Source of the DNA: Streptomyces caatingaensis
Lineage (GTDB): Bacteria; Actinomycetota; Actinomycetes; Streptomycetales; Streptomycetaceae
Assembly (NCBI RefSeq): GCF_001187435.1
Contig: NZ_LFXA01000017.1
Span: 372,001-436,000 of the forward strand
Direction of reading: 5' to 3'
Length of the DNA: 64,000 nucleotides
A program made the translations under genes and the position numbers. The notes beneath the pieces are model-generated. The model had not been told where the DNA came from and did no database searches. It saw only the letters and a program-made list of their open reading frames with translations. Each line of letters begins with the position of its first letter. Position 1 is the stretch's first letter. This document shows positions 47,749-55,960 of this stretch, in pieces.

Positions 47749-49608
47749 CTACCCGGGCCCCCGCCCGGACAGCACCTCCCCGTACGCCTGCATCAGGTCC
47801 GGCAGGCGCAGGGTCGCGAGGTCGTCGCGGGACGGGGTGCCGGGATACCCGGACAGACGCAAGTCCCGGTACGCGCAGCTCTTCTCGTAAAGGGTGCGCA
47901 GAAAGCGGCCGTTGCCGAGCTCGTCGATCCAGCCCTGGGCGACGACATGGGCGCTGATCGAGCGGAGCTCGTCCAGGGCCTCCTCGTCCCAGGAATCGCC
48001 GTTGTCCCCGGCCAGCACCTCACCGATCGCCGTGAGTTCGGACGGGCGGTAGCTCGGGAAGTCGACGCGGGTCGTGAAGCGGGAGCTCAGGCCGGGGTTG
48101 GCGGCCAGGAGGCGGTCCATGCCCTCCGGGTAGCCGGCGAGGATCACGACCAGCCGGTCGCGGTTGTCCTCGGCCCGCTTCAGGAGGACCTGGAGCGCCT
48201 CGTCCCCGTACGCGTCGCCCTTGCTGTAGCCGGAGTTGGAGAGGCTGTACGCCTCGTCCACGAAGAGCACCCCGCCCAGCGCCGAGTCGATCAGCTCGTT
48301 CGCCTTGACCGCGGTCTGGCCGAGGAACTCGCCGACCAGGTCGGCCCGCTGGGCCTCGACCAGATGGTCACCGCCGAGCAGGCCGAGGGCGTAGAAGACC
48401 CGGCCGAGGATGCGGGCCACCGTGGTCTTGCCGGTGCCGGAGGGGCCGGAGAAGACGAAGTGGCGCTTGGGCGGCTGGACGGGCAGGCCCTGGCCCGCCC
48501 GCAGCCGGGCCATGCGCAACTGCGCCGACAGCGCCCGCACCTGGCGCTTGACCGGGTCGAGTCCGACCATCCGCTCCAGCTCGGCCAGGGCCTTCGCGAG
48601 GAGCGCCGGATCGGACGGGCCGGGCACCGGGGGAGCCGAGGGCTGGGCGGGGACGCGGGACTTCTCCCGCGGCCCGTCGGCCACGGCGGGCGGCGGCGGA
48701 ACGACCGGGGCCGGGCCCGTACCGGTCAGGACGTCGCCCGTGCGCTCCTCCGGATCGGCCACGGCGTCCGTCGCCTCCCCGGCCTCCGGGCCGCCGCCGG
48801 TCAGGGGCAGCGGCCCGGAGGCCGGGTCGGTGTGCTCGTCCAGCCCGTCGCCGGCGGAGATGGCCGTGAGCCGGGCGGAGGTGTCCATGAAGGTGGGATC
48901 CACCCGGTGCACGGCGCGGTAGAGGGGGAGCGCGGCGGCGCTGCGGCCGGTGCCCTCGTGCGCCCGGGCCAGCCAGTAGCGCAGCTCCTTGCGCTGCGGC
49001 TGCTCGCTGCGGCAGCGCATGAGCGCGGTGGCGAGCAGGGGTTCGGCCTGCCCGTACATCTCCAGGCGCACGCGCGCCATGCCGCCGAACAGTCCGGCCT
49101 CGATGCCGAGCAGGGAATCGTCGAGTAAGGGTTCGGTGTGCCGGACGAGTTGCTCCCAGTCCTTGACGAGGTAGGCGCGGCACGCGTGCAGGAAGCGGAC
49201 CTGCGGGTCCGCGTCGACGGGCGGGCACTCGGCGAGCGCCCGGTCCAGCTCGGGGACGTGGCGGCCGTCGAGCCAGTGGGAGGCGTGCGCGAGCAGCAGG
49301 TCGCGGCGGGTCTCCAGGACGGGCTGGACCCACCAGCCCAGCCAGTACCAGGAGTTGAGGGCGCGCCGGTGGCGGGAGCGCTGCTGGCCGAACCGCTCGC
49401 GGTGGCGGTACATGCGCAGCAGCGCCGTGGAGGTCTCGGCGCGCAGCGCGTGCAGGCCCAGCCAGGCGTCGGCCATGCCGGGATCGACGCGCACCGCCGT
49501 CCGGAACTCCTCCTCGGCCCGGTCGTAGGCGCCCACCGTGCAGGCGTCGACGCCGCGCAGCCAGGCGAGATCTGCCGGGGCGGGCGGGCCCTGTGTGCCG
49601 AAGTCCAT
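47749..49608 (-). CDS. TPR-AAA+ ATPase of the CbxX/EccA type
   Basis: This 619-residue protein has an N-terminal TPR-like region (residues 15-250), a Pro-rich linker and a C-terminal AAA+ domain. The latter shows FSGPSGTGKTTVARILG (Walker A), GGVLFVDEAYSL (Walker B) and LSSRFTTRVDFPSYRPSEL. The whole matches the EccA family, which assists type VII secretion, and CbxX-like activases. No ESX genes are visible within this window, so the partner is unknown. The ATG at 49608 has a GGGGG stretch 5 bases upstream; a GTG at 49620 would add four residues. Confidence 0.82.
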   Translation of the reverse strand: MDFGTQGPPAPADLAWLRGVDACTVGAYDRAEEEFRTAVRVDPGMADAWLGLHALRAETSTALLRMYRHRERFGQQRSRHRRALNSWYWLGWWVQPVLETRRDLLLAHASHWLDGRHVPELDRALAECPPVDADPQVRFLHACRAYLVKDWEQLVRHTEPLLDDSLLGIEAGLFGGMARVRLEMYGQAEPLLATALMRCRSEQPQRKELRYWLARAHEGTGRSAAALPLYRAVHRVDPTFMDTSARLTAISAGDGLDEHTDPASGPLPLTGGGPEAGEATDAVADPEERTGDVLTGTGPAPVVPPPPAVADGPREKSRVPAQPSAPPVPGPSDPALLAKALAELERMVGLDPVKRQVRALSAQLRMARLRAGQGLPVQPPKRHFVFSGPSGTGKTTVARILGRVFYALGLLGGDHLVEAQRADLVGEFLGQTAVKANELIDSALGGVLFVDEAYSLSNSGYSKGDAYGDEALQVLLKRAEDNRDRLVVILAGYPEGMDRLLAANPGLSSRFTTRVDFPSYRPSELTAIGEVLAGDNGDSWDEEALDELRSISAHVVAQGWIDELGNGRFLRTLYEKSCAYRDLRLSGYPGTPSRDDLATLRLPDLMQAYGEVLSGRGPG

Positions 49609-49890
49609 CGCATCCCCCACGAACCCTGCCCCCGTGCGGTGCCGCCGCCGGGCGGGTACCCGGCCGCTTCATTCGAACCACTGTTCTGTGGGCGGGAGTT
49701 GACCAGTGTTGCCGACGCCCGCCGACGACGGGTGCGCCGACTCGCATCGTACCGGCGCGATCGGCGTCGGCCGTAGGGTGCCGTGCCGTCGTTCACGGGG
49801 GTGGGGGAGGCTCCGGGCGGCCGGGGCGCGCTCCGCGGTCCCGTCACGGTGGGTGATGCGCGCCGGGGCGGGCGGCGGGGAGGGCAGGGG

Positions 49891-50027
49891 GCAAAACGCC
49901 CGGAACGGGCGTCGGCGGGTAGTACGAAGCCCCCGGTCACGGGGGAACAACCGGGGGCTTCGTGTCCACAAGCGGCCTTGCCGGACCGCTCCTTCAGAAC
50001 GTAAGTCCTGTACGGCCCCGGGGTCAA
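49891..50027 (-). ncRNA. Candidate small RNA or structured leader upstream of the AAA+ gene
   Basis: On the - strand, TTGACC (50022-50027), an 18-base spacer and TACGTT (49998-50003) make a good promoter. The roughly 100-base product from about 49991 would contain a short hairpin (49971-49990), then a 13-bp stem CGAAGCCCCCGGT (49925-49937, 49950-49962) with a 12-base loop, and a final 7-bp ACGCCCG/CGGGCGT hairpin (49896-49912) followed on the - strand by TTTGC. It could be a free sRNA or a terminated leader. It does not fit the 6C RNA by eye. Confidence 0.45.
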
Positions 50028-50126
50028 GCCGAGTTGGGGGCGGGGGCGGGTATCGGACACACGTCGGCTTCCGGGGTCCGGGAATCCGCCGGGAATCCGG
50101 CTACGCAGCGTAGGGGTGACGGGGGT

Positions 50127-50711
50127 TCAGTCGGTCCCGTGGGGTCCCGGGAGCCACTCGTATCCCATGTCTCCCTGGTGCACCAGGAGTTCGGCGTATG
50201 GGCGCGTGGGATCCGCCGCGAAATGCGCGTGCTCCGCCCGCATCCATCCGGCCCAGAATTCGGCCTGGTCCGGACCGTCGCGGAGTTGACCCCTGTCCCA
50301 GGAGTCCTCGCGGGGCAACTCCATCCACAGGAGGCACGCGAGGTGGGGGCGCAGGGCGCGGCGGCCCGCGCCCACGCCTTCCATCAGGACGACGGGGGCC
50401 GGGGGGAGCGTCCTCGGGGCGCCGAAGCGGCGGGTCTGCCAGTCGTAGGGGCGGTAGCGGGCGGGCTCGCCGCGGGAGAGCGGGTCCAGGACCTGGCGGG
50501 TGAGGCGGTCCGTCCATGCGAACAGCTCGTCGTGGGTCGCGAGGTCGTCCAGGTGGAGGACGGGGGTGCCGGGGCCGAGGGCTTGGGCGAGGCGGGCGGC
50601 GAAGGTGGTCTTGCCGGAGCCGGCGTGGCCGTCGATGGCGACGAGGCGGGTGGGGCCGAGGGAGGGGGGGTGGGTTTGGAGGTGGTGGGCGAGGGGGGTG
50701 AGGTCGTGCAC
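50127..50711 (-). CDS. Uridine kinase-like P-loop protein
   Basis: This 194-residue protein has the Walker A motif VAIDGHAGSGKTTFAARL (near residue 24), LHLDDLATHDELFAW (the uridine-kinase-type Asp after strand 2) and VVLMEGVGAGRRAL (strand 3). It therefore fits the P-loop nucleoside/AAA-kinase fold close to uridine kinases, though shorter than typical. The start is GTG at 50711. It is isolated from nucleotide genes. Confidence 0.75.
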   Translation of the reverse strand: MHDLTPLAHHLQTHPPSLGPTRLVAIDGHAGSGKTTFAARLAQALGPGTPVLHLDDLATHDELFAWTDRLTRQVLDPLSRGEPARYRPYDWQTRRFGAPRTLPPAPVVLMEGVGAGRRALRPHLACLLWMELPREDSWDRGQLRDGPDQAEFWAGWMRAEHAHFAADPTRPYAELLVHQGDMGYEWLPGPHGTD

Positions 50712-50740
50712 GGCTTCACCCTAGGGGGGTGGTGGGGGGC

Positions 50741-51553
50741 TCCTCCCCGCCCCGCCCTTTCACCGTTTCCCAGGGGCTGCGCCCCTCCCCCCGCTCGGCA
50801 CCGCGCTCCGCGCGGTGGGCGGGGCTTCGCCCCTGCACCCCGCCGGGGGCTCCGCCCCCTGGGCCCCGGGACTCCGGGATCGCGCTCCGCGCGGGGGCTT
50901 TGTCTCTTGGGTCTCCGGGGCCGCGCTCGGTGCGGTGGGCGGGGCTTCGCCCCTGCACCCCGCCGGGGCTTCGCCCCCTGGGCCCCGGGACTCCGGGGTC
51001 GCGCTCCGCGCGGGGGCTCTGTCCCCTGGTCTCCGGGGCTGTGTTCCGCGCGGTGGGCGGGGCTTCGCCCTCGCGCCCCATCGGGGCTCCGTCCCCTGGA
51101 TCCCGGAACAGCACTCCGCGCGGGGGGCTTCGCCCCCTGGGCCCCGGGACTCCGGGATCGCGCTCCGCGCGAAGGGCCGGGGCTTCGCCCCTCACCCCCT
51201 TCGAGCGCGGCCCCGCCGCTCGCCGCCCGCGCCAAGCGCGGTTGTGGGGTCCGGGGCAGGGGCGGAGCCCCCGCCCACGGCCCCGGCCCCGCCGACGGCC
51301 CCGGCCCCCGCCCCGCCGACGGCCCCGGCCCCGCCCACGGCCCCCGCCCCGCCGACGGCCCCGGCCTCCGCCCACGGCCCCCGCCCACCGCCCCCGCGCG
51401 GAGCGCGGTGCCGGGTCCGGTGCCGGGGGCGATACCGGGGTCCGGTGCCGGGGCGATACCGGGGTTCGGTGCCGGGGGCGGCGGGCAGGGGCCGTGCCGG
51501 GGGAGCCGGGGTGGTGTCCCGTCTTGGGGGGTGAGAGGGCGGGGTGGGGCGAC
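50741..51553. repeat. Intergenic block C: 119-bp tandem repeats and minisatellites between inverted ends
   Basis: The left end CCCGCCCTTTCACCGTTTC (50751-50769) faces the inverted GTGAGAGGGCGGGGTGGGG (51531-51549). Three units of about 119 bases start at 50801, 50921 and 51039 (CGCGGTGGGCGGGGCTTCGCCC), with a shorter fourth at about 51109. Further units of GACGGCCCCGG (51241-51400) and GGTGCCGGG-GATACCGGGG (51405-51480) follow. The reading frames across it are repeats of Gly/Ala/Pro/Arg and are rejected as genes. This 936-bp gap has no supportable CDS. Confidence 0.7.
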
Positions 51554-51647
51554 ACTTGTCGGGGCGCTGGCCGGGGGGTGGGGGGAGCCGGGATAGTGGG
51601 CGGGCCGGGTCGTTGTCCGGGCTCGGGTCGTTGTCTCGGGAGCCGCC

Positions 51648-52994
51648 ATGTCCAGCAGACGCACCGTTCTCACCGCCGCCCTCGCCGTCACCGCGGCCGC
51701 CGCCTTCGCCGACGGCGGGACGGGGTCCGCCCTCGCCGCCTCCGGGGGAGAGATGGTCGACCACCACGGGTGGAGCGGCACGGCCGGCTGGAGGGCCGGG
51801 AGCCGGGACGGGACGGCCGTGCGCGAGGGGCACCGGCCGGGGATCGTGGTCGGGGGGCGCCCGGCCGGGACGCTGGAGTACGCCGACCCGCACGCGGGCG
51901 GGGCCACCTCCCGCTGGGAGTACGGGACATGGGTCTCGCCGGCCCGCGAGCTGCCCGCCCCCGCCCGCGAGCTCGTCGTCTCGTGGAACGCCCGCACCCC
52001 GGCGGGCACCTGGATCCAGGCCGAGGTGCGCGCCGTCTACACGGACGGCGGCAGCAGCCCGTGGTACGTGATGGGGCGCTGGACGTCCGGCGACGCGAAG
52101 GGCGACATCCGGCGGACGTCCGTGGACGGGCAGAAGGACGGCAGGAGTTCGGTGTCGACGGACACCGTCGTCGTCGATCCCGCCGCCGGGGTGCGCATCG
52201 CCGCGTACCGCCTGAGGCTGACGCTCTGCCGGCGGCCCGGCACGTCGCTCACCCCCGTCGTGTGGCGCGTGGGCGCGATGGCGTCCGACATCCCGGACCG
52301 CTTCACCGTGCCCGCCTCGCGGCCGGGGGAGGGGGCGGGGCACCGGCTGGCCGTGCCGCGCTACTCGCAGGAGATCCACAAGGGGCAGTACCCGGAGTAC
52401 GACAACGGCGGGGAGGCGTGGTGCAGCCCGACCTCGTCCCAGATGGTGGTCGAGTACTGGGGCCGCCGGCCGGGCCCGGCCGACCTCGCCTGGGTGAACC
52501 CCGACTACGCCGACCCGCAGGTCTGCCAGGCGGCCCGGATGACGTACGACCACCAGTACAAGGGGTGCGGCAACTGGCCGTTCAACGCGGCGTACGCGGC
52601 CACGTACCGGGACATGCAGGGCGTGGTGACCCGGCTGCGTTCGCTCACCGACGCGGAGCGGCTGATCCGCGCCGGAATCCCGGTGATCACCTCGCAGTCG
52701 TTCCTCGCCTCCGAGCTCGACGGCGCCGGTTACGGCACGGCGGGGCACCTGATGTGCGTCGTCGGCTTCACCCGCGCCGGCGACGTGATCGCCAACGACC
52801 CCGCGTCCCCGTCCGACGACGCCGTCCAACGCGTCTACAAGCGGCGGCAGTTCGAGAACATCTGGCTGCGGACGAAGCGGCACGACGCGCAGGGGCGGGT
52901 CAAGAGCGGTTCCGGCGGCGTGTGTTACCTCTACTTCCCGCTCGCCCTCCGGGCGGAGCAGCGGCAGGCGCTCCGGCGGCTCGGGATCGTGTAG
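51648..52994 (+). CDS. Secreted C39-like cysteine peptidase-family protein
   Basis: This 448-residue protein has a twin-Arg-like signal (SSRRTVLTAALAVTAAAAF) and so is exported. After an N-terminal beta-rich domain (about residues 35-215) comes a peptidase-C39-like core. The Cys is in EAWCSPTSSQMVVEYWG, the His in GYGTAGHLMCVVGF and the Asp in IANDPAS, the papain-like order. A repeat-like Gly spacing separates the domains. It is 59 bases before the permease. Substrate unknown. Confidence 0.85.
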   Translation: MSSRRTVLTAALAVTAAAAFADGGTGSALAASGGEMVDHHGWSGTAGWRAGSRDGTAVREGHRPGIVVGGRPAGTLEYADPHAGGATSRWEYGTWVSPARELPAPARELVVSWNARTPAGTWIQAEVRAVYTDGGSSPWYVMGRWTSGDAKGDIRRTSVDGQKDGRSSVSTDTVVVDPAAGVRIAAYRLRLTLCRRPGTSLTPVVWRVGAMASDIPDRFTVPASRPGEGAGHRLAVPRYSQEIHKGQYPEYDNGGEAWCSPTSSQMVVEYWGRRPGPADLAWVNPDYADPQVCQAARMTYDHQYKGCGNWPFNAAYAATYRDMQGVVTRLRSLTDAERLIRAGIPVITSQSFLASELDGAGYGTAGHLMCVVGFTRAGDVIANDPASPSDDAVQRVYKRRQFENIWLRTKRHDAQGRVKSGSGGVCYLYFPLALRAEQRQALRRLGIV

Positions 52995-53053
52995 GAGGGG
53001 AAGCCAGGGGCAGTTGTCATGCCTCTGGCGAATTTTTGGATGGAGTGGTGCCC

Positions 53054-54607
53054 GTGCCGCCCGACGCCCCTTCCGGCAAGATCCCTTCCGGCAAGATCCC
53101 TTCGGACGAAGAGCGTCTCGCCCAGCTCGGCTACCGGCAGACGCTGGCCCGTGGCCTGAGCGGGTTCGGCAACTTCGCCGTGTCGTTCACCATCGTCTCG
53201 GTGCTGTCCGGCTGCATGACCATGTACGGCTACGGGCTCACCACCGGGGGGCCGGTGATGATCTCGTGGGGGTGGGTCGGGGTCGGCCTGATGACCCTGT
53301 TCGTGGGGATGGCGATGGCCGAGGTCTGCTCGACCTATCCGACCAGCGGCGGGCTGTACTTCTGGGCGCACCGGATGGCGCCGGAGGGCAGCCGGGCGGC
53401 GTGGGCCTGGTTCACCGGCTGGTTCAACGTCCTCGGGCAGATCGGGGTGACCGCCGGGGTGGACTTCGGGGCGGCGTCCTTTCTCAACGCCTACCTCGAC
53501 CTGGAGTTCGGGCTGGCGGCCACCCCCGGCCACACCATCGCCCTGTTCGGCGCGATCCTGCTGCTGCACGCCGTGCTGAACACCTTCGGGGTGCGGATCG
53601 TGGCCGTGCTCAACGGCGTCAGCGTGTGGTGGCACGTCGTCGGCGTGCTGGTCATCGCCGGCGCGCTGGCCCTCGTGCCCGGCCACCACCGCCCGGCGTC
53701 GTTCGTCTTCGGACGGTTCGTCAACGAGACGGGCTGGGACTCGGGGCTGTACGTGGGGCTGTTGTCGCTGCTGATGGCCCAGTACACGTTCACCGGGTAC
53801 GACGCCTCCGCGCACATGACCGAGGAGACGCGGAACGCCGCCGTCGCCGGGCCGCGCGGCATCGTGCGCTCGATCTGGACGTCGTGGATCGCGGGGTTCG
53901 TGCTGCTGCTCGCGGTGACGTCCGCCATCGGCAGCTATCCGGGCGCGCTGGCGTCGCCGACGGGCGTGCCGCCGGCGCAGATCCTGCTGGACGCGCTGGG
54001 GGCGGGGCTCGGCAAGGCGCTGCTGCTGGTGGTCATCGGGGCGCAGCTGTTCTGCGGGATGGCGTCGGTCACCGCCAACTCCCGCATGATCTACGCCTTC
54101 TCGCGGGACGGGGCGCTGCCGTTCTCCCGGGTGTGGCACCGGCTCGACCCGGTCACCCGCACCCCGGCCAACGCGGTGTGGCTCGCGGCCGGGGCGGCGT
54201 TCGTGCTGGGGCTGCCGTACCTGGTCAACACCACCGCCTATGCGGCGGTGACCAGCATCGCGACGATCGGGCTGTCGATCGCGTATGTGATCCCGACCTT
54301 TCTGCGGCTGCGGCTGGGCGGGCGGTTCGAGCGCGGGCCGTGGCACCTGGGGCGCTGGTCGCGGCCGGTGGGGTGGGTGGCGGTCGGCTGGGTGGCCGTC
54401 ATCACCGTGCTGTTCATGCTGCCGCAGGTGCACCCGGTGACCCTGGAGACCTTCAACTACGCGCCCGTGGCGGTGGCCGTGGTGCTGGGCTCGGCGGGGC
54501 TGTGGTGGGTGGTCTCGGCCCGGCACTGGTTCCTGGACCGGCGCCGCCCGGGGGCGCCGGCCGGCGGGGCGGCACCGGCGCCGGAGCCCGGGGCGCCCGT
54601 CGGCTGA
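53054..54607 (+). CDS. APC-family amino-acid permease (GABA/choline type)
   Basis: This 517-residue membrane protein has about 12 helices. It is closest to the ACT/eukaryotic-like amino-acid permeases: GFGNFAVSFTIVSVLSGCMTMYGYGLTTGGP, TYPTSGGLYFWAHRMAP and QYTFTGYDASAHMTEET. Three closely spaced GTGs (53045, 53048, 53054) are possible starts; 53054 was chosen because GGAG lies 8 bases upstream. The N-terminus holds a small direct repeat SGKIPSGKIP. Confidence 0.85.
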   Translation: MPPDAPSGKIPSGKIPSDEERLAQLGYRQTLARGLSGFGNFAVSFTIVSVLSGCMTMYGYGLTTGGPVMISWGWVGVGLMTLFVGMAMAEVCSTYPTSGGLYFWAHRMAPEGSRAAWAWFTGWFNVLGQIGVTAGVDFGAASFLNAYLDLEFGLAATPGHTIALFGAILLLHAVLNTFGVRIVAVLNGVSVWWHVVGVLVIAGALALVPGHHRPASFVFGRFVNETGWDSGLYVGLLSLLMAQYTFTGYDASAHMTEETRNAAVAGPRGIVRSIWTSWIAGFVLLLAVTSAIGSYPGALASPTGVPPAQILLDALGAGLGKALLLVVIGAQLFCGMASVTANSRMIYAFSRDGALPFSRVWHRLDPVTRTPANAVWLAAGAAFVLGLPYLVNTTAYAAVTSIATIGLSIAYVIPTFLRLRLGGRFERGPWHLGRWSRPVGWVAVGWVAVITVLFMLPQVHPVTLETFNYAPVAVAVVLGSAGLWWVVSARHWFLDRRRPGAPAGGAAPAPEPGAPVG

Positions 54608-54770
54608 CGGCCTCCTGACCCGCCGTCGGGGCGGGCAAACCTCCCTTCCGCATCACAGGTGGCGACAGGGGCCGCACTCCCGGCGGCAGACGCCCCGGGC
54701 GGTCCCCGCCGCGCGTCCGCGCGCCCTCGTGAACCGGGACGCGCCCCTTGCGCAGGGGGGTGGCGCTCCA

Positions 54771-54804
54771 TGATCATTTGCTGTAGTCGGCAATGATGTG
54801 ATCA
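54771..54804. promoter_or_regulatory. Pair of TGATCA palindromes in a 504-bp gap
   Basis: TGATCA at 54771-54776 and 54799-54804, 28 bases apart, lie in an A+T-richer stretch. The flanking ATTTGC and GCAAT are inverted. The rest of the gap (54608-55111) has only a weak 6-bp hairpin at 54619-54635 and no supported gene. Confidence 0.35.
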
Positions 54805-55111
54805 ATAATGCGAGACATGGCCCCGTTCGGCTGGGGCCCGGCGGACGGAGGGGTGCGCGCCGACGCGCCGACGCGAGCGGCCGGGGTGCGAGCGCGACAA
54901 CGACAACACCTGCTACGGCAAACAGAGACGCATCTCACGCGAACGAGTGGTTTTGAACGACGCCGAACCGCAGACCTGCTGGAGTCGAAGGGGAAACGGC
55001 GGTCACATGCGGACCGTCCATTTCCGCTTGCTTCTACCATTCGAACGAACGATCAGTAGCCTCTGCTCAGACCCCTCTACACCCCCTGCGATGAGCTGGA
55101 GAGACAGAGTG

Positions 55112-55960
55112 ATGGAGCGTCCCGGCTGGGCCCCTCAGGGCATCGACCTGTCCGTGCCGAGCGTGTCCCGCATCTACGACTACTACCTGGGCGGCTCGCA
55201 CAACTTCGAGGTCGACCGCGAGGCCGGGCGGCGGGCCATCCGGGCGTTCCCGGGCATGCCGAGGATCATGCAGGCCAACCGGGCGTTCATGCGCCGCGCG
55301 GTGCGGTACGCGGCCGGCCGCGGCGTGACCCAGTTCCTCGACATCGGCTCCGGCATCCCCACCTTCGGCAGCGTGCACGAGGTCGCCCAGGAGGCCGACC
55401 CCGAGTGCCGGGTGGTCTACGTGGACCACGACCCCGTCGCCGTCGCCCACAGCCGGGCCGTGCTGGAGGGCAACGAACGGGCCGGCGTGCTCTCCGCCGA
55501 CCTGCGCAAGCCGGCGGAGATCCTGCGCAGCGCCGAGGTCGGCGGCCTCCTCGACCTGGAGCGGCCCGTCGCCCTGCTCCTCGTCGCCGTCCTGCACTTC
55601 GTGCCGGACGAGGACGACCCCTGGGCGCTCGTGGCCGAGCTGCGCGACGCCCTCGCCCCCGGCAGCCTCCTCGTCCTCACCCACGCAGCGACCGCCGCCG
55701 GGCAGGCGAAACCCGAGGAAGGGGAGAAGGTGAAGGAGGTGCAGCACGTGTACCGCACCATCGGATCGCCGCTGTGCACCCGTGACCACGCCGACGTGGC
55801 ACGGTTCTTCGACGGCTTCACCATGGTCGAGCCGGGTCTGGTGCCCATCCCGCTGTGGCGGCCCGGTCCGGGCGACGCCGCGGGGGAGGGGCCGGCCGCC
55901 GACGACCCCGTCCTGGCGGCGGGATTCGCCGGGGTGGCCGGCGTGGGGCGCAGGCCGTGA
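55112..55960 (+). CDS. DUF574-family SAM-dependent methyltransferase
   Basis: This 282-residue protein shows SVSRIYDYYLGGSHNFEVDREA near the N-terminus and the SAM-binding FLDIGSGIPTFGSVHE, YVDHDPVAV and LLVAVLHFVPDEDDPW segments typical of the large Streptomyces DUF574 family. The ATG at 55112 was chosen for its GGAGAG ribosome site; an ATG at 55091 is possible. The TGA overlaps the GTG of the next gene (GTGA), so methyltransferase and c-di-GMP protein are translationally coupled. Target unknown. Confidence 0.87.
   Translation: MERPGWAPQGIDLSVPSVSRIYDYYLGGSHNFEVDREAGRRAIRAFPGMPRIMQANRAFMRRAVRYAAGRGVTQFLDIGSGIPTFGSVHEVAQEADPECRVVYVDHDPVAVAHSRAVLEGNERAGVLSADLRKPAEILRSAEVGGLLDLERPVALLLVAVLHFVPDEDDPWALVAELRDALAPGSLLVLTHAATAAGQAKPEEGEKVKEVQHVYRTIGSPLCTRDHADVARFFDGFTMVEPGLVPIPLWRPGPGDAAGEGPAADDPVLAAGFAGVAGVGRRP

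Noticed and set aside
49669..49700. A T-loop-like GTTCGAAT on the - strand that might indicate a tRNA
   Set aside because: The flanking bases cannot form the 5-bp T stem, and no acceptor, D or anticodon arms are found.
49925..49962. Whether the 13-bp hairpin belongs to a 6C RNA
   Set aside because: Only one stem has a C-run loop, and it has five C rather than at least six; the second 6C hairpin is missing.
50801..51180. A possible CRISPR array in block C
   Set aside because: The repeats are about 119 bp, contiguous and without unique spacers of uniform length, and no cas genes are nearby.
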